DNA from: Hungatella sp. UBA4396
Lineage (GTDB): Bacteria; Bacillota; Clostridia; Lachnospirales; Lachnospiraceae
Reading direction: 5' to 3'
Length of the DNA stretch: 52,613 bases
Assembly: GCA_002389905.1 (NCBI GenBank)
Contig: DGRE01000044.1
Location: 1-52,613 of the forward strand
The notes below the pieces were generated by a model. It did not search any database. It was given only the letters and a program-made list of their open reading frames with translations, and had not been told where the DNA came from. Numbering within the stretch: position 1 is the first letter of the stretch; each line of letters begins with the position of its first letter. Made by a program: the position numbers and the translations under genes. Positions 40,570 through 49,694 of the stretch are shown piece by piece.

Positions 40570-41418
40570 TCAGACGGGAAATATAACCTCCAGATACCGT
40601 TTCAGCGCATCCTGCCAGGAGGGCAGGCGCTCAAAGCCGTTTTCCTCCAGCTTGTCCTTGCTCATGCGGCTGTTGGCCGGACGCTTTGCATTTGCAGGAT
40701 ACTGGTCCGAACCAACCGGCTCCACCTTTACATCCATGCCTGCCTGCTTAAATATCTCGCAGGCAAACTCATACCAGGTGCACTGCCCTTCGTTGGTGGC
40801 ATGGTAGCGTCCGTATTTGTCCGTTTCAATCATATCCACCAGAAGGCGGGCCAGATCATAGGTATAGGTAGGAGAACCGGTCTGATCGGCAACCACAGTC
40901 AGCTTATCGTGGGTTTTTCCCAGGTTTAACATGGTCTTTATGAAGTTCTTTCCGTTTACACCAAACACCCAGGCGATCCGCACGATAAAGTATTTGGCCA
41001 GGTTCTCTTCCACTGCCAGTTCTCCATGGTATTTAGTCCGGCCATAGACATTCAAAGGCTCTCTCTCATCATCCGGCTCCCAGGGACGTGTTCCCTGGCC
41101 GTTAAACACGTAATCCGTGCTGATGTACATCATCTTAATGTCCAGTTCCCGGCACACCTTGGCAATGTATTCCGTCCCCTTTGCATTCACCCGCTCACAC
41201 AGCTCTTCATTGTCTTCAGCCGCATCCACTGCGGTATAAGCCGCACAGTGGATCACGCTGTCGGGAGAAGCCTCCCTGATCACTCTGTTTACGCTGTCTT
41301 CATCGGTAATGTCCATCTCCTCGATATCCACACCGACTGCCTCATGCCCCCGCTTTTCCAGTTCATTTACCACATCAAATCCAAGCTGGCCCTTTACGCC
41401 AGTTACCAATACTTTCAT
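40570..41418 (-). CDS. rfbD: dTDP-4-dehydrorhamnose reductase
   Basis: 282 aa short-chain reductase that makes dTDP-L-rhamnose in the last step of the pathway. It has the NAD(P) site GVKGQLG near the N-terminus, STDYVFNG, the catalytic YGRTK motif and the WVFG segment typical of RmlD. The start at 41418 (MKVLVTG) fits the family; the longer frame to 41649 runs inside rfbB. Follows rfbB by 37 nt. Confidence 0.94.
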   Translation of the reverse strand: MKVLVTGVKGQLGFDVVNELEKRGHEAVGVDIEEMDITDEDSVNRVIREASPDSVIHCAAYTAVDAAEDNEELCERVNAKGTEYIAKVCRELDIKMMYISTDYVFNGQGTRPWEPDDEREPLNVYGRTKYHGELAVEENLAKYFIVRIAWVFGVNGKNFIKTMLNLGKTHDKLTVVADQTGSPTYTYDLARLLVDMIETDKYGRYHATNEGQCTWYEFACEIFKQAGMDVKVEPVGSDQYPANAKRPANSRMSKDKLEENGFERLPSWQDALKRYLEVIFPV

Positions 41419-41455
41419 AGCCGCCTCTTTTCTTCCTGTCAGAAAGTCCGTGCTG

Positions 41456-42484
41456 CTATTCAGCCAGAGACTTTCCGTACATGTTGTCAAAATAATTCTG
41501 GTATTCTCCGTTAATGATATGCTTCCACCAGTCCTCATTGTCCAGATACCACTGAATGGTCTGTGCGATTCCTGTATCAAAGTTATATTGAGGCTTCCAG
41601 CCAAGCTCTGTTTCCAGCTTTTTCGGGTCAATGGCGTAACGCCTGTCATGTCCCGGACGGTCTGTCACGAATTTGATCAGGCTCTCCGGTTTGTCCAGAG
41701 CCTTAAGAATGGTTTTTACCACCTCTAAATTGGTGCGCTCATTGTGTCCGCCTACGTTGTAGACCTCGCCCGCTTTGCCTTTGTGGATGATTAAGTCAAT
41801 GGCCTGGCAATGATCGGAAACGTGAAGCCAGTCCCTGACATTTTCCCCTGTTCCGTATACGGGAAGTTCTTCATCTGCCAGAGCGCGGCTGATGATCAGC
41901 GGAATCAGCTTCTCCGGGAAATGGTAGGGTCCGTAGTTATTGGAGCATCTGGAAACGGTCACCGGAAGTCCGTAGGTTCTCTGGTATGCCAGAACGAAAA
42001 GGTCTGCACTGGCCTTGGAAGAGGAGTAAGGGCTTGAGGTATGAAGGGGAGTTTCCTCTGTAAAGAATAAGTCAGGACGGTCCAAAGGCAGGTCTCCGTA
42101 TACCTCGTCTGTAGATACCTGATGATACCTCTTGATTCCATAGGTACGGCAGGCATCCAGCAGGGTGGTAGTTCCCATTACATTGGTTCTTACAAAGCTT
42201 TCAGGGTCTGTAATGGAACGGTCCACATGGCTTTCTGCTGCAAAGTTCACCACCATATCCGGCTTTTCTTTTTCAAAAAGGTCGAAAATAAAGGCGCGGT
42301 CAGCGATATCGCCCTTTACAAATTTATAATTAGGCTTATCCTCAACAGGCTTTAAGGTCTCTAAATTTCCTGCATAGGTCAATAAATCCAGGTTAATGAT
42401 CTGATATTCCGGGTACTTGTTCACCATATGATGTACGAAATTTCCGCCGATAAATCCGGCTCCGCCGGTAACAATGATTTTCAT
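41456..42484 (-). CDS. rfbB: dTDP-glucose 4,6-dehydratase
   Basis: 342 aa extended SDR that converts dTDP-glucose to dTDP-4-keto-6-deoxyglucose. It has the NAD site TGGAGFIGGNFVHH, then NFAAESHVDRSI, STDEVYGDL, the catalytic YSSSKASAD and RCSNNYGPYHFPEKLIPL. It sits 14 nt after rfbA. Confidence 0.97.
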   Translation of the reverse strand: MKIIVTGGAGFIGGNFVHHMVNKYPEYQIINLDLLTYAGNLETLKPVEDKPNYKFVKGDIADRAFIFDLFEKEKPDMVVNFAAESHVDRSITDPESFVRTNVMGTTTLLDACRTYGIKRYHQVSTDEVYGDLPLDRPDLFFTEETPLHTSSPYSSSKASADLFVLAYQRTYGLPVTVSRCSNNYGPYHFPEKLIPLIISRALADEELPVYGTGENVRDWLHVSDHCQAIDLIIHKGKAGEVYNVGGHNERTNLEVVKTILKALDKPESLIKFVTDRPGHDRRYAIDPKKLETELGWKPQYNFDTGIAQTIQWYLDNEDWWKHIINGEYQNYFDNMYGKSLAE

Positions 42485-42498
42485 ATTTATGTTCTCCC

Positions 42499-43389
42499 TT
42501 ATCCGTGTAATTTGTCAATATATTTCCCTGCAAGGACATCCATTAAATACTGTCCATACTGGTTCTTTTTCAAAGGCTCAATGCTTTCCATTAGCTGATC
42601 TTTGGTAATCCAGTGGTTTAAATAAGCGATCTCCTCCAGGCAGGCGATCTTTCTGTGCTGGTGTGTCTCTACTGTACGGACAAAATCGGTGGCATCCACC
42701 AGAGATTCATGAGTTCCCGTATCAAGCCAGGTAAAGCCCTGTCCTAAAAGCTCCACTTCCAGAACTCCTTCTTCCAGGTAAATACGGTTCAAATCCGTGA
42801 TTTCCAGTTCCCCTCTCGGTGAAGGCTTTAAGTTTTTGGCGTACTCCACAACCTTGTTGTCGTAGAAATAAAGGCCAGTCACACAGTAATTGCTCTTGGG
42901 ATTAGCTGGTTTTTCTTCTATAGAAATGGCCTTTCCCTCGGAATCAAATTCTACAATTCCAAAGCGCTCCGGATCATCTACATAATAGCCAAATACGGTT
43001 GCACCTTCTTTTTTGTTGGAAGCGTTTAAAAGCCGCTTGTTCAGACCATGGCCGGCAAAGATGTTGTCGCCAAGAATCATGGCTACACTGTCATCTCCGA
43101 TAAAGTCAGCACCAATGATGAAAGCCTGGGCCAGTCCGTCCGGTGAAGGCTGAACCGCATAGGATAACTGGATGCCAAACTGAGATCCGCTTCCTAAAAG
43201 AGCCTCAAACCGGGGCGTATCCTCGGGTGTGGATATGATCAGAATATCCCGTATCCCCGCGCTCATTAAAACAGAAAGGGGATAATAGATCATAGGCTTA
43301 TCATAAATAGGCAGTAACTGTTTGGAAGTTACCATAGTCAATGGGTAAAGTCTGGTACCGGAGCCTCCGGCAAGAATAATTCCCTTCAT
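42499..43389 (-). CDS. rfbA: Glucose-1-phosphate thymidylyltransferase
   Basis: 296 aa. It makes dTDP-glucose from dTTP and glucose-1-phosphate. It has the nucleotide-binding motif GIILAGGSGTRLYPLT, the KPMIYYPLSVLMSAGIRDIL segment and LGDNIFAGHGL. The start at 43389 (MKGIILAGG) is preferred, with GAGGAGG upstream; the longer frame adds an acidic stretch over the leader. First gene of rfbA-rfbB-rfbD, driven by a MerR-type promoter. No rfbC is present in the window. Confidence 0.96.
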   Translation of the reverse strand: MKGIILAGGSGTRLYPLTMVTSKQLLPIYDKPMIYYPLSVLMSAGIRDILIISTPEDTPRFEALLGSGSQFGIQLSYAVQPSPDGLAQAFIIGADFIGDDSVAMILGDNIFAGHGLNKRLLNASNKKEGATVFGYYVDDPERFGIVEFDSEGKAISIEEKPANPKSNYCVTGLYFYDNKVVEYAKNLKPSPRGELEITDLNRIYLEEGVLEVELLGQGFTWLDTGTHESLVDATDFVRTVETHQHRKIACLEEIAYLNHWITKDQLMESIEPLKKNQYGQYLMDVLAGKYIDKLHG

Positions 43390-43433
43390 TTGTTCCTCCT
43401 CCATATCATCGTTAAGCATGATTTCTTTTTACC

Positions 43434-43464
43434 ATCATACAGGGTGACGTAAGGTCACTGTCAA
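43434..43464 (-). promoter_or_regulatory. MerR-type promoter of the rfb operon
   Basis: Minus-strand TTGACA (43459-43464), a 19-bp spacer, TATGAT (43434-43439). The spacer holds the dyad GTGAC-N5-GTCAC (43444-43458). The overlong spacer with a central dyad is the signature of MerR-activated promoters, and a MerR gene ends 30 bp upstream. Confidence 0.8.
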
Positions 43465-43494
43465 GTGTTTTATAATTTTTAAATGCTTTTTATG

Positions 43495-44676
43495 CTATTT
43501 TATACAGATAAATGCTCCTGCCTGCTTTGTAATATGAAGAAATCCCTTCTTTTCCATCTTCTTTTCCAGAAATTCCCGGAACTCCTCATATCGGTCGCTT
43601 AAATACTCCTGCTGATTTCCATGACAGGATAAAATATATTCCAAAAGAGCACCTCCGTCCCGGACCTCCAGATGATCCTGGAATACCCTTTTTTCCACGG
43701 ACCGGAAGCTGGACTTTAAAATTTCTTCTCCATTTTCAAGTCCGAATACATCGTATAAGTTCACTTCTGAAAGAGCGATTCTGGAGTCAAATTCCTTTAC
43801 CAGCTGGCTGATTTCCTTCATGTGGTCCGGCCCGTAGGTACTGCAGAAAAATACGCCTCCCGGTTTCAGTATTCTATGAACTTCCTTAAGAGCGGCATCC
43901 AGGCTTGTTAAATAAAACAGCACATGGTTTGCCACGGCAATATCAAAGCTTTCTTCCGGCTTTGGAATCCGGCGGCAGTCAAATGCTTCAAAGGAAAAGT
44001 GACCGGAAATTATCTTTAGACGCTCTTCCGCATCCCGGACCATTCCCTTTGATATATCAGATAAACAGATTTTTGCATCATGGGGAATCAGATGGCCATT
44101 GGCATACCACAGCTCTCCGTTTCCGCAGCCCAGTTCCAGAACGTTTTTACCGTCTAATGGCTCCATAAGGCTATACAGCCATTGAAACCAGCCGGTAGGA
44201 TTCTTGGTGTATTTCTTGTGCAGGCCGATGCGGATGCTCAAGTTGGCCGCATCCTTATACTGTTCCACAAGGGACCGCTCCATATTGGTAATATGGATTA
44301 AGTGAAGAATTTTATTCCAGTCCACAGACTCATTCTCGTTGACCAGCCTTGAGGTTTCCGTAAGGGTCTGTTCCACCAGCTTTAAATGCTCAATCCGTTT
44401 TCTTACAAGGTTTAACTGAAGGCGGAGGGATTCCTCCACATAATCATTGTCATCGTCATTGATGGTGATGGATCGGATTTCATCTAAGGAAAAGCCCAGG
44501 TACTTTAATGAAAGAATCTTCTGGAGCTTTGCGAAATCAGAATCCGTATACAGCCGGTATCCCCCTTCGCTCATTCCCGACGGCTTTAACAAACTCTGCT
44601 TATCGTAATAGCGAACGGTTCGTATGGAAACATTGGCTTTTTTGGCAAACTGGCCTGATGTGTAATATTGGTCCAT
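43495..44676 (-). CDS. MerR-family regulator fused to a SAM-dependent methyltransferase
   Basis: 393 aa. The N-terminal MerR domain (about 1-110) has YYTSGQFAKKANVSIRTVRYYDKQSLLKPS and GYRLYTDSDFAKLQKILSLKYLGFSLDEI, then a dimerisation coiled coil. A class I methyltransferase domain follows (about 155-330; VLELGCGNGELWYAN motif I, a LSDISKGM acidic loop, VANHVLFYLTSLDAALKEVHRILKPGGVFF). It may use SAM binding as effector sensing, or be a genuine methyltransferase. The likely target is the MerR-type promoter just downstream, in front of rfbA. Confidence 0.88.
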   Translation of the reverse strand: MDQYYTSGQFAKKANVSIRTVRYYDKQSLLKPSGMSEGGYRLYTDSDFAKLQKILSLKYLGFSLDEIRSITINDDDNDYVEESLRLQLNLVRKRIEHLKLVEQTLTETSRLVNENESVDWNKILHLIHITNMERSLVEQYKDAANLSIRIGLHKKYTKNPTGWFQWLYSLMEPLDGKNVLELGCGNGELWYANGHLIPHDAKICLSDISKGMVRDAEERLKIISGHFSFEAFDCRRIPKPEESFDIAVANHVLFYLTSLDAALKEVHRILKPGGVFFCSTYGPDHMKEISQLVKEFDSRIALSEVNLYDVFGLENGEEILKSSFRSVEKRVFQDHLEVRDGGALLEYILSCHGNQQEYLSDRYEEFREFLEKKMEKKGFLHITKQAGAFICIK

Positions 44677-44705
44677 CCCTCAACCTCCTCTCTGCTTCAC
44701 ATTTC

Positions 44706-44735
44706 AAAAAATAAGCCTGTCCGAAATCACAGGCT
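44706..44735 (-). terminator. Terminator of the acetyltransferase gene
   Basis: Minus-strand stem agcctgt/acaggct followed by an AT-rich run of T, overlapping the stop codon. Confidence 0.75.
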
Positions 44736-45225
44736 ACACCATCATCTGGTAATTCTCAATATCCAGCAGCTTCCCAAACTTCACGCCCACTTCACGTATG
44801 GTCCCGCAGTGCACGAACCCAAGTCTCTCATGAAGGAGAAGGCTGGCTTCATTTCCACCTGTTATAACAGAAACAACCGTATGAATGTCATCTCTCTCCC
44901 TGGCAATCTCCAAAATGGCAGAAGACAATGCTCCTGCAATCCCCCTGCGCCGGTAATCCTTATCAATATAAACCGATAGCTCCACCGTAGCCGCATAGGC
45001 TTCCTTATCCCTGTAAGAAGAAAGACTGGCATAGCCTACGGCTTTTCCGTTCTCCTCCGCCACGATCAAGGGGTGATTTCCGATATTATGCTTCTTAAAC
45101 CACTCCATCCGTTCTTCCATGGTTTTCGGATTTAAGTCAAAGGTAGCCAGCCCGTATTCCACCTCATAATTATAAATGTCCAGCAGCGCCGGCATATCCT
45201 TTTCTTCTGCAGTTCTGATTATCAT
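44734..45225 (-). CDS. GNAT N-acetyltransferase, phosphinothricin acetyltransferase-like
   Basis: 163 aa GNAT fold. It has the N-terminal IRTAEEKDMPALLDIYNYEVEYGLATFDL, acetyl-CoA loop DKDYRRRGIAGAL and LLHERLGFVHCGTIREVGVKFGKLLDI, which matches the phosphinothricin/methionine-sulfone acetyltransferase group. Those enzymes N-acetylate amino acid analogues; the natural substrate here is unknown. Confidence 0.88.
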   Translation of the reverse strand: MIIRTAEEKDMPALLDIYNYEVEYGLATFDLNPKTMEERMEWFKKHNIGNHPLIVAEENGKAVGYASLSSYRDKEAYAATVELSVYIDKDYRRRGIAGALSSAILEIARERDDIHTVVSVITGGNEASLLLHERLGFVHCGTIREVGVKFGKLLDIENYQMMV

Positions 45226-45273
45226 GGCTTCCTCCTGGTTTCAATGAATTTCATAACCATATCATACATCAAT

Positions 45274-45984
45274 CTACTGTCCCCGTCCAATACAAATCGC
45301 AAGGAAATAAACATTCCTCACCCCCGCCTTTTTCAAAGCCCGGGTACACGCCTCTATGGTGCTTCCTGTTGTATAAATGTCATCCACCAGAATCACTCCC
45401 TTCACCTGAGGCGAAATTTCTCCTGCTCCAAATGCTTCCTCCAAATTCTTAAGCCGTCCGGAAGGATCAAGGCCTTTCTGCGGCATCGTCTTTTTATTTC
45501 TCACCAGCATTTGGGGACAGACCGGAATTCCAAGCTGTTCGCCTATCCGGCGGGCCAAAATCTCCGCCTGGTTAAACCCCCTTTCCCGCCTTCTGGAAGG
45601 GTGGACCGGAACAGGCACCAAAACCTCTGCTTCCATGCGCCGAATCAGCTTTTCGTATCTGGCACATATGGCATCTCCATAAAAGTCCAGGTATTCCCGC
45701 TTGTTCTTATACTTTATTTTCGCCATGGAACGCCCTGCATGTTCATCGTAGTTTATGAGAGCCCTTCCGTATTCAAAGGTTCGTTTATGGCGGACGCAGT
45801 CGAGACAGTATTCCATCTGCCCGCTTATAATCTCCTTGCCGCATTTTTTACAAACCGGGTCTTTTACAAAGGACAGCTGCTTCATGCATTCCCGGCAGAT
45901 CAGCTTGTTTTTAGGCATAACAATCCCGTCACAGACAGGGCATCGTCTGGGAAATAATAAATCAATGAAAAATGATAGATACAT
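45274..45984 (-). CDS. comF: ComF-family amidophosphoribosyltransferase-like protein
   Basis: 236 aa. An N-terminal zinc-binding region has CPVC, CREC, CKKCG and CLDC cysteine pairs. The C-terminal phosphoribosyltransferase domain has the PRPP motif VILVDDIYTTGSTIEACTRAL. In competent bacteria ComF helps take up single-stranded DNA with the ComFA helicase. No comFA is adjacent. The start at 45984 (MYLSFFIDLLFPRRCPVC) has AAGGAGAA about 11 nt upstream. Lies 132 nt after recD2. Confidence 0.9.
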   Translation of the reverse strand: MYLSFFIDLLFPRRCPVCDGIVMPKNKLICRECMKQLSFVKDPVCKKCGKEIISGQMEYCLDCVRHKRTFEYGRALINYDEHAGRSMAKIKYKNKREYLDFYGDAICARYEKLIRRMEAEVLVPVPVHPSRRRERGFNQAEILARRIGEQLGIPVCPQMLVRNKKTMPQKGLDPSGRLKNLEEAFGAGEISPQVKGVILVDDIYTTGSTIEACTRALKKAGVRNVYFLAICIGRGQ

Positions 45985-46116
45985 ATAGAAGAATTCTCCT
46001 TGAAGTGAAAAATAGAAAAACTGAAAAGTTTTAAATGAAAGATGAAAATATGAGATGGGCAGACTCACATCCCTTGTCTGCCCAAAAAATCTTCAAATTC
46101 TGTTTATCTCACCTAA

Positions 46117-48342
46117 TCAATCTAACAGGCTGATCTCCAAAATCCGCTCCTTTAAACCGGAATACCTGCGCTGTTCCATTTCATTTCCTGCCATTTCATG
46201 AAACACCTCAGGCATTCCAACCAGGCAGACGCAGGATTTGGCGCGGGTCACTGCAGTATAAATTAAATTTCTGGTCATCAGCATCCTGGGGCCGGAAAAT
46301 ACCGGAATGACCACTGCGGGATATTCGCTTCCCTGGGATTTATGAATGGTAATGGCATAAGCAAGCTCCAGCTCCTCCAACTGCTTAAAGCTGTAATCCA
46401 CGGCTTTTCCCTCATCAAATTCCACGGTCACTAACTCTGCAAAGCCATTGATTTCCCGTATAACCCCAATATCCCCATTGTAAATTCCAGTTCCCTTATC
46501 AACAGGAATTCCATATTTATTTTGAACCACCCACTCAATATTATAATTATTCTTAATCTGCATCACCTTATCGCCCACCCGGTAAGTTACCCCGGACAGT
46601 TCCTTTTCCGCCTTTTCCTCAGAAGGTGGGTTTAAGTACTCCTGCAATATGGAATTGAGCCGTTCCACGCCTATGGCACCCTTTCTCATGGGCGTCAAAA
46701 TCTGGATATCATATGTTTTTGCATTGACGTAACCAGGAAGCTTATCCTGCACCAAAGTGATCATAGCATTAATAATGGCATTAGGTTCTTCCCGCTTAAT
46801 AAATAGAAAGTCATTGCTCTTTTTCCCCAGGGGAACTTCTTCTCCTGCGTTTATCTTATGGGCATTGACCACAATATCGCTTTGTATTGCCTGACGGAAG
46901 ATTTTAGTTAACATAACCACATTAAAACTTCCGGAATCAATCATATCCCGGAGCACATTTCCCGGGCCAACGCTGGGAAGCTGGTTCACATCTCCCACCA
47001 GAATCAGCCTTGTCCCCGGATTGACAGCCTTTAACAAGGACTGCATTAAGTGAATATCCACCATGGAAGTCTCGTCAATAATCACTGCATCCGCATCCAG
47101 AGGATTTTCTTCATTCCGGTCAAAATGCATATGAGCAGAGCGCTCATCCCCCGGAACTCCGGTCAGCTCCAAAAGCCGGTGAATCGTCCTGGCCTCATAT
47201 CCTGTGGCCTCTGTCATCCGCTTTGCCGCCCGCCCAGTGGGTGCTGCCAGGAGAATCTCCATTTCCTCTCTTTCAAAGAACCGGATAATGGTATTAATGG
47301 TGGTGGTCTTTCCCGTTCCCGGACCTCCGGTGATGATGAGAAGTCCGCTGTTGACCGCCTCCACCACTGCCTGAGCCTGCTTTTCATCAAGCTCCATTTC
47401 CGTTTCCTTCTGAAGCTTCAAAAGCCTTGACCTGATTTCCTCCTCAGCCATGGTGCCCTTGACATTTAAGTCATGAAGCATCTTTGCCACATTTAATTCC
47501 ATGTAATAATACTGGGAGGAATAGACAGTGCGCCTGCCCTCTGTTTCCCGTATGACCAGCCGCTTGTCAAGCTGCATATCCATCAGATGCTTTTCTATGG
47601 ACTGTTTCTCCACCTTAAGAAGCTCCGAAGCATGGTTTAAAAGTTCATCCTCCGGCAGATAAGTATGTCCGTTTCCCGCCGCCTGTAAAAGTGTATAGAG
47701 GACCCCGCACTTGATCCGGAAATCCGAGTCCGTAAAAATCCCAACCTTTCTGGCGATTTCATCGGCCATTTTAAAGCCCACCCCAGGAATGTCATCAGCC
47801 ATCTGATAAGGATTTTCTTTCAGTACCCCGTAAAGCCTGGGCCCATATTCCTGATAGATCTTCACCGCCAGATTCATGGTAATACCGTAATTCTGGAGAA
47901 ACATCATAGCCTGGCGCATCTCCTTCTTTTCCTCTACCTGCTGGGAAATGGACATAGCCATCTTTTCACTGATTCCCTTGATTTCAGAAAGCCGCTCCGG
48001 TTCCTCCTCCAGAACGCGGAACGTATCGGCCTTAAAACGGCGGATGATCCTGGCAGCCAAAGCCGCACCGATGCCTTTAATAGCCCCGGAACCCAAGTAC
48101 CGTTCCATGGCAGCCGTGTCCTCGGGAGACTTGATCTCATAGCTTTCCACTGTCATCTGCTCTCCGTAAACCGGATGCTCGGTCATGGCTCCTACGGCCT
48201 CTACCATCTCTCCCTCACTGATGTAGTGGAAGCTTCCCACAAGGGTATACTCCTCTCCTTCAGCCTCAAGGCTTAAGACCGTATACCCATTGTCCTCATT
48301 CCTGTATTTGATTTTCTCCACAAATCCGCAGACTGTTGCCAT
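46117..48342 (-). CDS. recD2: RecD2-type ATP-dependent DNA helicase
   Basis: 741 aa superfamily 1B helicase acting independently of RecBC. It has an N-terminal OB-like domain, a helix-hairpin-helix region (about 100-210), Walker A ITGGPGTGKTTTINTIIRFF, Walker B DAVIIDETSMVDIHLM, an SH3-like insert, and the C-terminal motif VI TIHKSQGSEYPAVVIPV followed by RNLIYTAVTRAK. It unwinds 5'-tailed duplexes in repair. The start at 48342 has GGAGGG adjacent; the longer frame lacks conserved sequence. Confidence 0.95.
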   Translation of the reverse strand: MATVCGFVEKIKYRNEDNGYTVLSLEAEGEEYTLVGSFHYISEGEMVEAVGAMTEHPVYGEQMTVESYEIKSPEDTAAMERYLGSGAIKGIGAALAARIIRRFKADTFRVLEEEPERLSEIKGISEKMAMSISQQVEEKKEMRQAMMFLQNYGITMNLAVKIYQEYGPRLYGVLKENPYQMADDIPGVGFKMADEIARKVGIFTDSDFRIKCGVLYTLLQAAGNGHTYLPEDELLNHASELLKVEKQSIEKHLMDMQLDKRLVIRETEGRRTVYSSQYYYMELNVAKMLHDLNVKGTMAEEEIRSRLLKLQKETEMELDEKQAQAVVEAVNSGLLIITGGPGTGKTTTINTIIRFFEREEMEILLAAPTGRAAKRMTEATGYEARTIHRLLELTGVPGDERSAHMHFDRNEENPLDADAVIIDETSMVDIHLMQSLLKAVNPGTRLILVGDVNQLPSVGPGNVLRDMIDSGSFNVVMLTKIFRQAIQSDIVVNAHKINAGEEVPLGKKSNDFLFIKREEPNAIINAMITLVQDKLPGYVNAKTYDIQILTPMRKGAIGVERLNSILQEYLNPPSEEKAEKELSGVTYRVGDKVMQIKNNYNIEWVVQNKYGIPVDKGTGIYNGDIGVIREINGFAELVTVEFDEGKAVDYSFKQLEELELAYAITIHKSQGSEYPAVVIPVFSGPRMLMTRNLIYTAVTRAKSCVCLVGMPEVFHEMAGNEMEQRRYSGLKERILEISLLD

Positions 48343-48484
48343 GGTCCCTCCTGTAAATGTATAAATACAAGCGGACCGCCGCAGGACAAGCCCTGACAGA
48401 ATCTTTTGATTCCGCCAAGGCAGTTGTCCTAAAGCAGTCCTGTAAACCCTTCGAGGGACTGATTTCACTCAGCCGCTCTTTCGG

Positions 48485-49489
48485 TTAAAATTCTGTTTTA
48501 CTACCTCCGCCATGCATGTATTCAATAAACTTCCCCGTACCGATAGCCACAGCAGTCAAAGGATCTTCTGCGATCATGGTGGTGATTCCTGTCTTTTCCT
48601 CAATCAGGGCATCCAGTCCGCTTAAGAGTGATCCGCCTCCGGTCAGTACAATGCCGCGGTCAAAAATGTCGGCTGCCAGTTCCGGTGGAGTTCTCTCCAG
48701 CACGTTGTGAACTGCATCCACGATCTGCAAAGCAGGCTCTTTTAAAGCATCTAAGGTTTCATCAGAGGTAACTACAATGGTCTTTGGCAGACCGGTTACC
48801 AGGTTACGTCCGCGGACCTCCATGGTCAGAACTTCTGGTCTTCTGTACGCTGCTCCAATGTTGATCTTGATTTCTTCAGCCGTTCTCTCACCGATCAGCA
48901 GGTTGTGCTTCTTACGCATATAGCGCACTAAAGCCTCGTCAAAGTCATCACCGGCAACCTTAATAGAGGTACTCACTACGGTTCCTCCAAGAGAAATAAC
49001 CGCAATATCAGAAGTACCTCCTCCAATATCTACGATCATGTTTCCGCATGCCTTTGCAATGTCAATGCCTGCTCCAATGGCTGCTGCCACGGGCTCCTCA
49101 ATAATAGCCACTTCCCTGGCTCCTGCCTGGTAAGTAGCGTCCTCTACTGCCTTTTTCTCCACCTCAGTGGCTCCGCTGGGAATACAGACGCTGATTCTTG
49201 GCTTTCTTAAGGTCTTTTTCCCCACTGCTTTATTGATAAAATATTTCAGCATCTTTTCCGTTACCGTGTAATCAGAAATAACTCCCTGGCGCAGAGGTCT
49301 TACTGCCACGATATTTCCCGGCGTCCTTCCAATCATCAGACGGGCTTCTTCTCCAATGGCTTTGATCTTGTTGGTATCACGGTCAATGGCTACTACGGAT
49401 GGCTCCTTTAACACCACACCTTTCCCCTTAATATAAACCAAAATGCTGGCTGTACCTAAATCAATCCCTATATCATTGGACATCATCAT
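48485..49489 (-). CDS. mreB: Rod-shape-determining protein, MreB/Mbl family
   Basis: 334 aa bacterial actin homologue that guides side-wall synthesis at the inner membrane. It has the phosphate-1 loop GIDLGTASILVYIKG, the connect and adenosine motifs VDIGGGTSDIAVISLGG and DRGIVLTGGGSLLSGLDALI. The start is an ATG in a GTG-ATG-ATG-ATG run, 8 nt after AGGAGG. It stands apart from mreC/mreD, so this may be the Mbl or MreBH-type paralogue. Confidence 0.93.
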   Translation of the reverse strand: MMMSNDIGIDLGTASILVYIKGKGVVLKEPSVVAIDRDTNKIKAIGEEARLMIGRTPGNIVAVRPLRQGVISDYTVTEKMLKYFINKAVGKKTLRKPRISVCIPSGATEVEKKAVEDATYQAGAREVAIIEEPVAAAIGAGIDIAKACGNMIVDIGGGTSDIAVISLGGTVVSTSIKVAGDDFDEALVRYMRKKHNLLIGERTAEEIKINIGAAYRRPEVLTMEVRGRNLVTGLPKTIVVTSDETLDALKEPALQIVDAVHNVLERTPPELAADIFDRGIVLTGGGSLLSGLDALIEEKTGITTMIAEDPLTAVAIGTGKFIEYMHGGGSKTEF

Positions 49490-49665
49490 CACAAATTCCT
49501 CCTGTTCAACTTATCCCGTTTCAAAAGTTCCTTTATCGTCAAATTTTTACTTATTTCGCTTATATGTCACAGTTTCTTTCTTATTATATACAATAAGTTT
49601 TGGATTTGAAAGGGTTTTTTTTATTTTTATTTTGTTTATACTTTTTTTAGAATTAGTACATATTC

Positions 49666-49693
49666 TTGTCACATTTGCACAGTATACTATAGT
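49666..49693 (+). promoter_or_regulatory. Promoter of the orphan structured RNA
   Basis: TTGTCA (49666-49671), 16 bp, TATAGT (49688-49693); an overlapping TATACT at 49683 is an alternative -10. Confidence 0.5.
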
Positions 49694-49694
49694 T

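Noticed and set aside
46085..46112. Hairpin gggcagac/gtctgccc after recD2
   Set aside because: No T-run follows on either strand in the needed position, so I do not call it a terminator.
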